A stretch of 64,000 nucleotides of DNA, taken from JBGVSA01 sp047605765 (GTDB lineage: Bacteria; Pseudomonadota; Gammaproteobacteria; Burkholderiales; Rhodocyclaceae). This document shows positions 8,710 to 18,180 of this stretch, one piece after another. A model generated the notes under the pieces. It was not told the DNA's origin, did no database searches, and saw only the letters and a program-made list of their open reading frames with translations. The position numbers and the translations under genes were made by a program. Each line of letters opens with the position of its first letter. The stretch's first letter is position 1. The stretch lies in contig JASGFB010000007.1 in the NCBI GenBank assembly GCA_047605765.1, forward strand, positions 1 to 64,000, written 5' to 3'.

Positions 8710-9625
8710 TAGTGCTTCTGTCGATGGCTCTGCCATCCGGGTGCGGGGTGCCATCAAACACTATGGTGAGCTGGCGGCCCTCGGTGGCGTGGATCTGGAC
8801 ATCGCGCCCGGCGAATTCTTCGGGCTCCTCGGTCCCAACGGCGCTGGCAAGACCACGCTGATCTCCGCGCTGGCCGGGCTGACGCGCCTGAGTGCCGGGC
8901 ACATTTCGGTGATGGGGCACGACGTGGTCGGCGACTATCGGCAGGCGCGCCGCATGCTCGGCATCGTGCCGCAGGAACTCGTCTTCGATCCGTTCTTCAC
9001 GGTGCGTGAGATGCTGCGCATCCAGTCGGGCTATTTCGGCCTGCGCCGCAACGACGACTGGATCGACGAGCTACTCGCCAACCTTGACCTGACCAACAAG
9101 GCTAGCGCCAACATGCGCGCCTTGTCCGGCGGGATGAAGCGCCGCGTGCTGGTGGCGCAGGCGCTGGTGCACCGTCCCCCGGTCATCGTGCTGGACGAGC
9201 CCACCGCCGGTGTGGACGTCGAATTGCGCCAGGGTCTGTGGCATTTCATCCGCAAGCTCAACGCCGACGGCCACACCATCGTGCTTACCACGCATTACCT
9301 GGAAGAAGCCGAAACGCTGTGCAACCGCATCGCCATGCTCAAGGCGGGGCACATCGTGGCGCTGGACACCACCGCCAATATCCTCGGCCGGGTCAGTGGG
9401 CATCTGTTGCGCGTGCAATTGCTCGGCACGGCGAGCCTGCCGCCATCGCTGGCCGCGCGCCTGGTGCGCCAGGACGGGCCGCGCATGAGTTTCGGCTTCG
9501 AGCGTTTCGATGAAATCGAAGGCGCGCTGCGCGCCTTGCGTGAAGCGGGTTTTACCTTGGGCGACGTCGATATTTCCAAGCCCGACCTCGAGCAGGCTTT
9601 CGTCGACATGATGCATCGGAGCTGA
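8702..9625 (+). CDS. ABC-2 type exporter ATPase (YadG-like)
   Basis: ATP-binding subunit of an ABC-2 exporter, 307 residues. Walker A is GPNGAGKT, the signature LSGGMKRRVLVAQAL, Walker B VIVLDEPTAGVD, and the switch His sits in LTTHYLEEAE. The C-terminal 80 residues form the regulatory tail common in drug/polysaccharide exporter ATPases. It pairs with the permease directly downstream. The pair follows mla genes in many Betaproteobacteria; the substrate is unknown. Confidence 0.9.
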   Translation: MPSSASVDGSAIRVRGAIKHYGELAALGGVDLDIAPGEFFGLLGPNGAGKTTLISALAGLTRLSAGHISVMGHDVVGDYRQARRMLGIVPQELVFDPFFTVREMLRIQSGYFGLRRNDDWIDELLANLDLTNKASANMRALSGGMKRRVLVAQALVHRPPVIVLDEPTAGVDVELRQGLWHFIRKLNADGHTIVLTTHYLEEAETLCNRIAMLKAGHIVALDTTANILGRVSGHLLRVQLLGTASLPPSLAARLVRQDGPRMSFGFERFDEIEGALRALREAGFTLGDVDISKPDLEQAFVDMMHRS

Positions 9626-9626
9626 C

Positions 9627-10382
9627 ATGGGCGCGTTTCCGACCCTGCTCTACAAAGAGATGCTGCGCTTCTGGAAAGTCGGTTTCCAGACGGTGGCGGC
9701 ACCCGTCCTGACGGCCCTGCTGTACTTGATGATCTTCTCGCACGCCTTGTCCGACCGCGTGCAGGTGTACGAAGGCGTCAATTACACGAGTTTCCTGATC
9801 CCCGGCCTGGTCATGATGTCGGTGCTGCAGAACGCGTTCGCCAACAGTTCGTCATCACTGATTCAAAGCAAGATCACCGGCAACATCGTGTTCGTGCTGC
9901 TGCCGCCGATTTCGTACCTCGAATTCTTCTTTGCCTACATCATCGCCTCGGTGGTCCGCGGCGTCGTGGTGGGCGCCGGCGTGTGGCTGGCGTCTTTGCC
10001 GTTTGCCACCACGCCCGTGGCGCATCCACTGTGGGTGCTGGGTTTCGTCCTGCTGGGCGGGGTCATCCTGGGTACCCTGGGCGTCATCGCGGGGATCTGG
10101 GCCGACAAATTCGACCAGCTGGCGGCGTTCCAGAACTTCCTGATCATGCCGCTGACGATGTTGTCGGGTGTTTTCTACTCGATCCACTCGTTACCAGAGT
10201 TTTGGCAGAAACTCTCGCATCTGAACCCGTTTTTCTTCATGATTGACGGCTTTCGGTTCGGGTTTTTCGGCGTGGCGGATGTCTCGCCGTGGCTGAGCCT
10301 TACCATCGTGGCCACGGCCGCCGCCTTGCTGGCGATCCTGTGTCTGGCCATGCTGCGCCGTGGCTATAAATTGAGGGGGTAG
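9627..10382 (+). CDS. ABC-2 type exporter permease (YadH-like)
   Basis: Membrane subunit of the same exporter, 251 residues with six predicted transmembrane helices and the ABC-2 motif NPFFFMIDGFRFGFFG near the C-terminus. It starts one base after the ATPase stop. The family resembles E. coli YadH, whose substrate is not established. The operon position suggests an envelope role but proves nothing about the cargo. Confidence 0.9.
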   Translation: MGAFPTLLYKEMLRFWKVGFQTVAAPVLTALLYLMIFSHALSDRVQVYEGVNYTSFLIPGLVMMSVLQNAFANSSSSLIQSKITGNIVFVLLPPISYLEFFFAYIIASVVRGVVVGAGVWLASLPFATTPVAHPLWVLGFVLLGGVILGTLGVIAGIWADKFDQLAAFQNFLIMPLTMLSGVFYSIHSLPEFWQKLSHLNPFFFMIDGFRFGFFGVADVSPWLSLTIVATAAALLAILCLAMLRRGYKLRG

Positions 10383-10400
10383 CGCCACAGGCGCCATCTT

Positions 10401-10655
10401 ATGTTCCAAGCGTCCGAAATCCAGCGTCTGATCGAGCAAGGCTTGCCGTGCGAACGCGTCATCATCGAAGGGGACGACGGCGTCCACTTCACCGGCATCG
10501 TCGTCAGCCCGACGTTCGAGGGCAAGGTGCGCGTGCGCCAGCACCAGGCCGTGTACGCAACGCTGGGCGCGTTGATGGGTAACGAGATCCACGCGCTGCA
10601 ACTGCAGACCTATACGCCGCAGCAATGGCAACAATTCCAGCAAGAGCTGGAGTAA
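10401..10655 (+). CDS. ibaG: BolA family protein (IbaG/YrbA type)
   Basis: 84-residue BolA/IbaG-type protein with the family core GDDGVHFTGIVVSPTFEGKVRVRQHQ cut here as GDDGVHF and the FEGKVRVRQHQ helix. Members bind [2Fe-2S] clusters together with monothiol glutaredoxins through a conserved Cys/His pair; a Cys (CERV, residue 17) and His residues are present. In E. coli the equivalent gene also sits between the mla genes and murA, which supports the IbaG assignment. Confidence 0.9.
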   Translation: MFQASEIQRLIEQGLPCERVIIEGDDGVHFTGIVVSPTFEGKVRVRQHQAVYATLGALMGNEIHALQLQTYTPQQWQQFQQELE

Positions 10656-10700
10656 ATACCGCATTTCACCGGGCCGCGCTCGCGGCTCGCATACGATTCG

Positions 10701-10718
10701 GGCGCGAGGGTTCGCGCC
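10701..10718 (+). other. hairpin just upstream of the murA ribosome binding site
   Basis: GGCGCGA (10701-10707) pairs perfectly with TCGCGCC (10712-10718) around a GGGT loop. It ends immediately before the purine-rich GGAGAGAAAG at 10719-10728. With no T tract it is not a terminator; it may modulate translation initiation of murA. Confidence 0.4.
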
Positions 10719-10730
10719 GGAGAGAAAGTC

Positions 10731-11981
<1,251 letters not shown>

Positions 11982-11990
11982 GCGAAGCGA

Positions 11991-12644
11991 ATGAACGATC
12001 TGCCCGGTATCACCCTGGCCCTCTCGAAGGGGCGCATTTTTGAAGAAACCCTGCCGCTGCTGGCGGCGGCGGGTATCGTCCCGACCGACAACCCCGAATC
12101 GTCGCGCAAGCTGATCATCGGCACCAATCGTCCCGATGTGCGCCTGGTGATCGTGCGCGCCACCGATACGCCCACCTACGTGCAATACGGCGCAGCCGAC
12201 ATCGGCATCGCCGGCAAGGACGTGTTGATCGAGCACGGCGGCGCGGGCCTGTATCAGCCGCTCGACCTGAGCATCGCCAAGTGCCGCATGAGCGTCGCGG
12301 TGCGGGCCGGCTTCGACTACGGCGATGCCGTCAAGCGTGGTGCGCGCATTCGGGTGGCGACCAAATACACGCGCGTGGCGCGCGAGCATTTCGCCTCCAA
12401 GGGCGTGCACGTCGATTTGATCAAGCTGTATGGATCGATGGAACTGGCGCCGCTGGTGGGGCTGGCCGACGCCATCGTCGACCTCGTGTCGACGGGCGGC
12501 ACCCTGCGCGCCAACAACCTGCTCGAAGTGGAAGAGATCATGCCGATCAGCTCGCGGCTGATCGTCAACCAGGCCTCGCTCAAGCTCAAGCGCGAACTGC
12601 TCCAGCCGGTGATCGAAGCCTTTGCCGGAGCGATCAAGCCATGA
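11991..12644 (+). CDS. hisG: ATP phosphoribosyltransferase catalytic subunit HisG (short form)
   Basis: First enzyme of histidine biosynthesis, joining ATP and PRPP. At 217 residues it is the short form, which lacks the C-terminal regulatory domain and works with the HisRS-like partner HisZ; hisZ is not in this window. The C-terminal region DAIVDLVSTGGTLRANNL is the family signature. The stop overlaps the hisD start by four bases (ATGA). Confidence 0.96.
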   Translation: MNDLPGITLALSKGRIFEETLPLLAAAGIVPTDNPESSRKLIIGTNRPDVRLVIVRATDTPTYVQYGAADIGIAGKDVLIEHGGAGLYQPLDLSIAKCRMSVAVRAGFDYGDAVKRGARIRVATKYTRVAREHFASKGVHVDLIKLYGSMELAPLVGLADAIVDLVSTGGTLRANNLLEVEEIMPISSRLIVNQASLKLKRELLQPVIEAFAGAIKP

Positions 12645-13930
12645 TTCGCCGCATGCAGAGCAGCGACGCCAATTTCGCGGCCGACCTGGCCGCGTTGCTG
12701 GCCTTCGAAGATGCCACCGACGCCCGTATTGGCCAGGCAGTGGGCGAGATCATCGCCGCCGTGCGTACGCAGGGCGATGCGGCCGTCGTCGAATACACCA
12801 ATCGCTTTGATCAGCTCGACGCCAAGAGCATGGATGATCTGAGCCTGCCGCCCTCGCAACTGAAGGCGGCGCTCGATACCTTGCCGGCGGTCCAGCGCGA
12901 TGCGCTCGGTGTGGCTGTGCAGCGCGTGCGTGATTATCACGAAAGACAGCGCCAGGAATCCTGGTCTTTCGTCGATGGCCTGGGCAATCGTCTGGGGCAG
13001 AAGATGACGCCCCTCGATCGCGTTGGCCTGTACGTGCCGGGCGGCAAGGCCAGCTACCCCAGTTCGGTGATCATGAACGCGGTGCCGGCCAAGGTGGCCG
13101 GTGTCGATGAGCTCATCATGGTCACGCCGACGCCGCGCGGCGAACGCAACCCGCTGGTGCTTGCCGCCGCCGCCCTGACCGGTGTCGATCGCGTGCTGAC
13201 GGTGGGCGGAGCCCAAGCCGTGGCGGCATTGGCATACGGTACGGCCAGTGTGCCGCAGGTGGACAAGATCGTCGGCCCGGGTAATGCCTTCGTGGCCGAA
13301 GCCAAGCGGCGCGTGTTCGGTACGGTCGGCATCGACATGGTGGCGGGCCCGTCCGAGGTGCTGGTGATTTCGGATGGCTCCGGCAACCCCGATTGGGTGG
13401 CCATGGACCTGTTCGCCCAGGCCGAGCACGACGAACTCGCACAGTCGATCCTGCTGTGCACCGATGCTGTCTTCCTGGATGCCGTGGCCGCCTCGATCGC
13501 CCGGCTGCTGCCGCAGATGGCGCGCCGCGAGACCATCGCGGCCTCGCTCGCCAATCGGGGCGCCCTGATTCTGGTGCGCGACCTGGCCGAGGCTTGCGAG
13601 ATCTCCAATCGCATCGCGCCGGAACACCTCGAACTGTCGCTGGAAGACGCCGAAGCCTGGGTCGATCACATCAAGCACGCCGGTGCGATCTTCGTCGGCC
13701 ACAACTCGGTCGAGGCTCTCGGCGATTATTGCGCCGGCCCCAATCACGTGCTGCCGACCATGCGCAGTGCGCGCTTTTCCTCACCGCTGGGGGTGTACGA
13801 CTTCCAGAAGCGCAGCAGCGTCATTCATATGTCTGTCGGCGGTGCGCGCGAACTGTCCGCTGTGGCCGCCACGCTGGCCTACGGCGAAGGCCTGCAGGCG
13901 CATGCCAAGTCGGCCGAATATCGCGGCTGA
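12641..13930 (+). CDS. hisD: Histidinol dehydrogenase HisD
   Basis: Last enzyme of histidine biosynthesis, a zinc- and NAD-dependent oxidation of histidinol to histidine. The 429-residue protein has PGGKASYPSSVIMNAVPAKVAGV, EHDELAQSILL and IAPEHLEL, with the conserved Glu/His pairs that act in catalysis and zinc binding. The frame is open upstream inside hisG, but the ATG at 12641 is translationally coupled to hisG and gives the usual length. Other his genes do not follow, so the pathway is split. Confidence 0.97.
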   Translation: MIRRMQSSDANFAADLAALLAFEDATDARIGQAVGEIIAAVRTQGDAAVVEYTNRFDQLDAKSMDDLSLPPSQLKAALDTLPAVQRDALGVAVQRVRDYHERQRQESWSFVDGLGNRLGQKMTPLDRVGLYVPGGKASYPSSVIMNAVPAKVAGVDELIMVTPTPRGERNPLVLAAAALTGVDRVLTVGGAQAVAALAYGTASVPQVDKIVGPGNAFVAEAKRRVFGTVGIDMVAGPSEVLVISDGSGNPDWVAMDLFAQAEHDELAQSILLCTDAVFLDAVAASIARLLPQMARRETIAASLANRGALILVRDLAEACEISNRIAPEHLELSLEDAEAWVDHIKHAGAIFVGHNSVEALGDYCAGPNHVLPTMRSARFSSPLGVYDFQKRSSVIHMSVGGARELSAVAATLAYGEGLQAHAKSAEYRG

Positions 13931-13939
13931 TTCCACATC

Positions 13940-13980
13940 GGGCGCCTCGGTCCCGAGGCGCCCGTTCAATCTTTATCTTT
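13940..13980 (+). terminator. rho-independent terminator after hisD
   Basis: GGGCGCCTC (13940-13948) pairs with GAGGCGCCC (13955-13963) around a six-base loop and is followed by the T-rich run TTCAATCTTTATCTTT. It closes the mla-murA-his unit and faces a convergent gene. Confidence 0.88.
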
Positions 13981-14989
13981 ACGACGCGGTCGGCGCCATG
14001 TCATTGAGATGGCAGGCGGCCCGATGCCCCGGCGCGACCTCTCGATACACCGGTACCTCGGTCTTGCAGCGCGGCATCGCCTGCGGGCAGCGAGGATGAA
14101 AGTGGCAGCCGCTCGGCGGGGCTAGCGGTGAAGGCAATTCACCATAAAGGGCCGGGTATTCGCGCTTGCCCGTGCCGAGCGTCGGCACCGCGTCGAGCAA
14201 CGCCTGCGTGTAGGGATGGCGCGGCTCGGCGAACAAGCGCTCGGTGGGGGCCTGCTCGACGACACGGCCGAGGTACATGATGACGACCTCGTCGCACAGG
14301 TGGTGCACGACGCCCAGATCGTGGCTGATGAACAGGTAAGTGAGGCCTTCCTGGCTGCGCAGATCCTGCAGCAGATTGAGAATCTGCGCCTGGATCGACA
14401 CGTCCAGCGCCGCCACGGCTTCATCGCAGATAAGCAGCCTGGGCCGCACCGCGAGTGCGCGCGCGATGCTGATGCGCTGGCGCTGGCCGCCGGAAAACTG
14501 ATGCGGATAGCGGCGCGCCGCCGCCATGTCCAATCCCACCTTGCCGAGCAATTCGGCCAGCCGCGTGTGACGGTCGCGTGGGGCGGTGAGACCGTGCACC
14601 AGAGGCGCTTCCATGATCAGATCACCTACGCGCTTGCGCGGGTTGAGCGAAGCGTAAGGGTTCTGGAAGACCATCTGGATGTCCAGCGTCGTGCGCCTGC
14701 GGGCAGGCCCATCCATGGTGGCGACATCTTGCCCGTCATACAAAACCGTGCCCGACGTCGGTGCCAGCAGCTGCGCCGCCATGCGCGCCAGCGTCGACTT
14801 GCCGCAACCGGATTCGCCGACGATGCCGAGCACCTGCCCGGTCTGGATGCTCAGGCTGACGTCATTGACCGCATGCACCGCATGCGGGGCGGGTTGGCGC
14901 GACAACTTCGCCAGCAGCCGTGCAACGGCGTCCTGGCGCGGCTGGAAGGTTTTGCTCAGATGCCGCAGTTCGAGCAGCGGCGCGCTCAT
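13979..14989 (-). CDS. Oligopeptide/dipeptide ABC transporter ATPase (OppF/DppF type)
   Basis: Second ATPase of a peptide-type ABC importer, 336 residues. Walker A is GESGCGKS, the signature FSGGQRQRISIARAL, Walker B LLICDEAVAALD, and the C-terminal oligopeptide-family motif (CHFHPRCPQAMPRCK) carries the Cys residues that bind an iron-sulfur cluster in some relatives. The start is ATG at 14989, which overlaps the upstream ATPase stop (ATGA). No permease or binding protein is adjacent, so the membrane partner must be encoded elsewhere. The exact substrate cannot be given. Confidence 0.88.
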   Translation of the reverse strand: MSAPLLELRHLSKTFQPRQDAVARLLAKLSRQPAPHAVHAVNDVSLSIQTGQVLGIVGESGCGKSTLARMAAQLLAPTSGTVLYDGQDVATMDGPARRRTTLDIQMVFQNPYASLNPRKRVGDLIMEAPLVHGLTAPRDRHTRLAELLGKVGLDMAAARRYPHQFSGGQRQRISIARALAVRPRLLICDEAVAALDVSIQAQILNLLQDLRSQEGLTYLFISHDLGVVHHLCDEVVIMYLGRVVEQAPTERLFAEPRHPYTQALLDAVPTLGTGKREYPALYGELPSPLAPPSGCHFHPRCPQAMPRCKTEVPVYREVAPGHRAACHLNDMAPTAS

Positions 14990-15954
14990 GCCAGGTGCTC
15001 CGGGTGCCAGCACAAAAAGCCATGGCCGGCGTCCGCCTCGCGCCACGGCGGGAGTTCGCTGCAGCGTTCGCTGGCGCGCGGGCAGCGCGTGCGGAAGGGG
15101 CAGCCGCCGGGCAGTGCCGCCAGGTCCGGCGTGTGGCCGGGGATCTGATAAAGGCGCTCGCCGCGCGGCGTCTGCGAGGGCACCGAGCGGATCAGACCGG
15201 CGGTGTACGGATGATGGGCCGCCGCCAGTACCGTCTGTGCCGGCCCGGACTCGACGATGCGGCCGGCATACATGGTCAGGATGCGGTCGGCGATCGATGC
15301 GACGGCGGCCAGATCATGGCTGATCCAGACGAGCGCCGTACCGTCCTCACGGCATAGCGTCTGAAAAAGGCGGATGACCTGCCCCTGGATGGTCACGTCC
15401 AGCGCCGTGGTGGCTTCATCGCAGATGATGAGGGCAGGGCGGTTGAGAATGGCCATGGCGATGGCCACGCGTTGGCGCATGCCGCCCGAGAACTCATGCG
15501 GGTAGCTGCGGATGCGCGTGGCGGCGTCCGGGATACCGACTCTTTCGAGGGCCTTGACCGCGCGTGCTCGTGCATCTTTGCGGCTGAGCGGCGCATGGGC
15601 GCGCAGCGTTTCGACCATCTGTGTTTCGATGCTGAGCACCGGGTTGAGGGCCATCGACGGATCCTGGAACACCATGGCGAGATCCTTGCCGCGCACTGCG
15701 CGCAGCGTGGATTCCGACTGCCCGGTGAGCGGGCGGCCGCGAAACACGATGTCGCCACCCGTGATGCGGCCGGGTGCGTCCACCAGGCCGAGGATCGACA
15801 GTCCGAGCATCGATTTGCCAGAGCCGGATTCCCCCACCAATCCGACGACCTCGCCGGGCATCACGCTCAGGCTGACGTCGTCCACGGCGCGTACGACCCC
15901 TGCCGAGGTGGCGAAATGAGTCGACAAATGGCGGATATCGAGGAGCGCTTCCAT
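14986..15954 (-). CDS. Oligopeptide/dipeptide ABC transporter ATPase (OppD/DppD type)
   Basis: First ATPase of the peptide-type ABC pair, 322 residues. Walker A is GESGSGKS, the signature FSGGMRQRVAIAMAI, Walker B LIICDEATTALD, and the C-terminal CPFRTRCPRASERC motif is typical of OppD/DppD. The ATG at 15954 matches the family start (MEALLDIRHLSTHF); the frame remains open upstream without homology. Together with the following gene it forms a two-gene ATPase unit lacking permeases. Confidence 0.88.
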   Translation of the reverse strand: MEALLDIRHLSTHFATSAGVVRAVDDVSLSVMPGEVVGLVGESGSGKSMLGLSILGLVDAPGRITGGDIVFRGRPLTGQSESTLRAVRGKDLAMVFQDPSMALNPVLSIETQMVETLRAHAPLSRKDARARAVKALERVGIPDAATRIRSYPHEFSGGMRQRVAIAMAILNRPALIICDEATTALDVTIQGQVIRLFQTLCREDGTALVWISHDLAAVASIADRILTMYAGRIVESGPAQTVLAAAHHPYTAGLIRSVPSQTPRGERLYQIPGHTPDLAALPGGCPFRTRCPRASERCSELPPWREADAGHGFLCWHPEHLA

Positions 15955-16009
15955 GGCGCTATTGTTGCAGAGCCCGGCCGTCGCTGGCGATGGCCTGTGC
16001 ATCAGCGAC

Positions 16010-16041
16010 ACCCAACAAAAAACGGGGCTTGTGGCCCCGTT
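16010..16041 (-). terminator. rho-independent terminator after leuA
   Basis: On the minus strand AACGGGG and CCCCGTT arms (plus positions 16021-16027 and 16035-16041) surround a seven-base loop and are followed by a run of six T. It lies 27 bases after the leuA stop. Confidence 0.92.
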
Positions 16042-16067
16042 GCTGTTCAAGCGGTAGCTGAGGCGGA

Positions 16068-17744
16068 TCACGCCGTGACAGGCACCTGGATGCCAGCACG
16101 TGCGTGGCAGCGATTGACCGCCGAGACCAGCGCGCGCAGCGAGGCCTCCATGATGCTCGCCGATTCACCGGCACCGAAAACGGAGCCGGCCACCGACGGA
16201 CTGGATACTTCAACGAACGCCACCGCACGTGCTTTGGCGCCCTGGCTCATCGAACGTTCTTCGAAGCTGTCGATCGACATGTCGACGCCCAGCGCATTGA
16301 TGGCGGCCTCGAGCGGACCGCTGCCTTCGCCCCGCAGCACGCGCGGCTGGCCGTCGATCATTACCTCCAGCTCGATGGCATGACGATCGCGTGATTCGTC
16401 CAGCTTGTGGCCGAGCAGGGTGACCGGCATGTCCGCTTCAAAATAGGTCTGCCCGAAGATGGCCCAGATGTCCTGCGCCGTTTGCTCGCGGCCCGTTTCA
16501 TCCATGACCGTCTGCACCTCGGCGGAGAACTCCACCTGCATGCGGCGTGGCATCACCAGGCCATAGGCCGACTCAAGCAGGTACGAGATACCGCCCTTGC
16601 CCGACTGGCTGTTGACGCGAATGACAGAATCATAGGTGCGGCCAACGTCGGCCGGATCGAGCGGCATGTAGGGCACCTCCCAGATGCCATTCGGATCCTG
16701 AGCCGCGAAGCCCTTCTTGATGGCGTCCTGATGCGAACCGGAAAACGCCGTGAAGACCAGATCGCCCACATAGGGGTGGCGCGGGTGGATGGGCAGTTGC
16801 GTGCACTCTTCGGCGGTGCGCGCGACATGGTTGATGCGCGAGAAGTCCAGTCCCGGATCGACCCCTTGCGTGTACAGGTTGAGGGCCAGCGTCACGATGT
16901 CGACGTTGCCGGTGCGCTCGCCATTGCCGAACAGGCAGCCTTCGACGCGGTCGGCGCCGGCCATCACGGCCAGCTCGGCGGCGGCGACGGCGGTGCCGCG
17001 ATCATTATGCGGATGCACGCTGACGATGATCGAATCGCGGCGGCGCAGGTGGCGGCACATCCACTCGATCTGGTCGGCGTAGACGTTCGGCGTGGCTGCT
17101 TCGACGGTGGCCGGCAGATTGAGGATGACGCGGTTCTGCGGCGTCGGCTGCCAGACGTCGAAGACGCGTTCGGAGATCTCCAGCGCGAAATCCAGTTCGG
17201 TGGTGGAGAAGGTTTCCGGGCTGTACTGGAACACCCATTCGGTTTCCGGCTGCTCGGCGGCCAATTGGCGGATGAGCTCGGCGGACTCGACGGCGATCTG
17301 GGTCACGCCGGCGCGGTCGGTGTTGAAAACAATCTTGCGGAAGCTCGGCGAGGTAGCGCCGTACAGATGCATGATCACGCGGCGCGCGCCCTTGACGGCG
17401 TCGAAGGTGCGGCGGATCAGGTGTTCGCGGCCCTGGGTGAGGACTTCGATGGTGACGTCGTCCGGGATGCGATTTTCGGTGATGAGGTTGCGGACGAAGT
17501 CGAAATCGGTCTGCGAGGCGGCGGGGAAGGCGACTTCGATTTCCTTGAAACCGATTTCGCAGAGCATCTCGAACATGCGCAGCTTGCGGTCGCTGTCCAT
17601 CGGCTCGAAGAGCGCCTGGTTGCCATCGCGCAGATCGGTGCTCATCCAGATCGGCGGCTGGGAGATGGTCTTGCCGGGCCAGGTCCGATCAGCGAGTTGG
17701 ATCGGGGCAAAGGCGCGGTACTTGGCAGCGGGGTTCTTCAACAT
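16068..17744 (-). CDS. leuA: 2-isopropylmalate synthase LeuA (558-residue type)
   Basis: First step of leucine biosynthesis: condenses acetyl-CoA with 2-oxoisovalerate. The TIM-barrel active site is visible as PIWMSTDLRDGNQAL (RDGNQ at residues 39-43) and the metal ligands HPHNDRGTA; the C-terminal third is the leucine-binding regulatory domain. At 558 residues it belongs to the longer class also found in actinobacteria and yeast, rather than the 520-residue E. coli class. It is transcribed alone, ending at a strong terminator, and is preceded by about 350 bases holding a Leu-rich leader peptide and hairpins, so attenuation by leucine supply is likely. Confidence 0.95.
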   Translation of the reverse strand: MLKNPAAKYRAFAPIQLADRTWPGKTISQPPIWMSTDLRDGNQALFEPMDSDRKLRMFEMLCEIGFKEIEVAFPAASQTDFDFVRNLITENRIPDDVTIEVLTQGREHLIRRTFDAVKGARRVIMHLYGATSPSFRKIVFNTDRAGVTQIAVESAELIRQLAAEQPETEWVFQYSPETFSTTELDFALEISERVFDVWQPTPQNRVILNLPATVEAATPNVYADQIEWMCRHLRRRDSIIVSVHPHNDRGTAVAAAELAVMAGADRVEGCLFGNGERTGNVDIVTLALNLYTQGVDPGLDFSRINHVARTAEECTQLPIHPRHPYVGDLVFTAFSGSHQDAIKKGFAAQDPNGIWEVPYMPLDPADVGRTYDSVIRVNSQSGKGGISYLLESAYGLVMPRRMQVEFSAEVQTVMDETGREQTAQDIWAIFGQTYFEADMPVTLLGHKLDESRDRHAIELEVMIDGQPRVLRGEGSGPLEAAINALGVDMSIDSFEERSMSQGAKARAVAFVEVSSPSVAGSVFGAGESASIMEASLRALVSAVNRCHARAGIQVPVTA

Positions 17745-17799
17745 GGTCGTCGGCTCCTGAAAACTGATTGCGTGATAACGAAGGCGTGGGGAGCACGGA

Positions 17800-17850
17800 C
17801 ATCGGGCAACTGCGCACTGCGCGCAGCCGGCATCGTGGCCCGATGCCCGG
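17800..17850 (-). promoter_or_regulatory. candidate attenuator/antiterminator hairpins in the leuA leader
   Basis: Three pairings compete in the leuA 5' region (plus coordinates): GGCATCG 17829-17835 with CGATGCC 17841-17847; CTGCGC 17810-17815 with GCGCAG 17821-17826; and a long-range pairing of CATCGGGC 17800-17807 with GCCCGATG 17838-17845. The long-range pairing excludes the first hairpin. No T tract follows, so control would be at translation or by a factor rather than a classical terminator. Confidence 0.45.
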
Positions 17851-17991
17851 GGGGCAGTCGTAGTTCAAGCAGCAGGGTGGATGAGCACATGTCGGTTTTT
17901 CCAGAATTTGCGCGCAGACGTGGTTTGCGCGAAGCATCCCGTGCGCCGGTGGGGCGACGGGGTTGAAACAGCCGGAACGAGGGGTGGGGTT

Positions 17992-18096
17992 TTATCTGCG
18001 CGCGGGGCGCAGCAGCAGCAGACCCAGCAGCAGGGCGCCGAGGGTCAGGGAGGGCAGCAGAGCGAGGGAGAACGCGGAGTGCGTCGTCGCAGACAT
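17992..18096 (-). CDS. leuL: Leucine-rich leader peptide of leuA
   Basis: A 34-codon open frame upstream of leuA. Twelve of 34 residues are Leu, including LLLGLLLL near the C-terminus encoded by seven CTG codons, and it ends in RPARR then TAA. A Leu run in a short frame upstream of leuA is the pattern of an amino-acid attenuator leader. A perfect TTGACA lies 31 bases before the ATG, with no ribosome site visible, so it could be translated from a nearly leaderless mRNA. A tiny membrane peptide is the alternative. A second short frame (17738-17890 minus) also contains a Leu cluster. Confidence 0.55.
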   Translation of the reverse strand: MSATTHSAFSLALLPSLTLGALLLGLLLLRPARR

Positions 18097-18104
18097 GTTT
18101 TTAA

Positions 18105-18132
18105 ACTAACGCGGCAAGCTCCTTGCTGTCAA
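18105..18132 (-). promoter_or_regulatory. leuA leader promoter with palindrome in the spacer
   Basis: On the minus strand TTGACA (plus 18132-18127) is followed by a 17-base spacer and the weak -10 TTAGTT. The spacer contains the inverted repeat GCAAG-N3-CTTGC (18114-18126), a likely repressor site between -35 and -10. Confidence 0.5.
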
Positions 18133-18180
18133 GACAGACCTGGGTGAAGTGCCATCGACTGACACAAAAATGGTTCGCCG

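Noticed and set aside
17738..17890. 50-codon minus-strand frame overlapping the leuA start, with Leu codons at 6-8, 10 and 12
   Set aside because: Not listed as a gene because the second half is unremarkable; kept only as a possible second leader in the leuA finding.
16407..17966. 519-codon plus-strand frame opposite leuA
   Set aside because: Low-complexity His/Gln/Arg/Gly composition without motifs; leuA on the minus strand is unmistakable.
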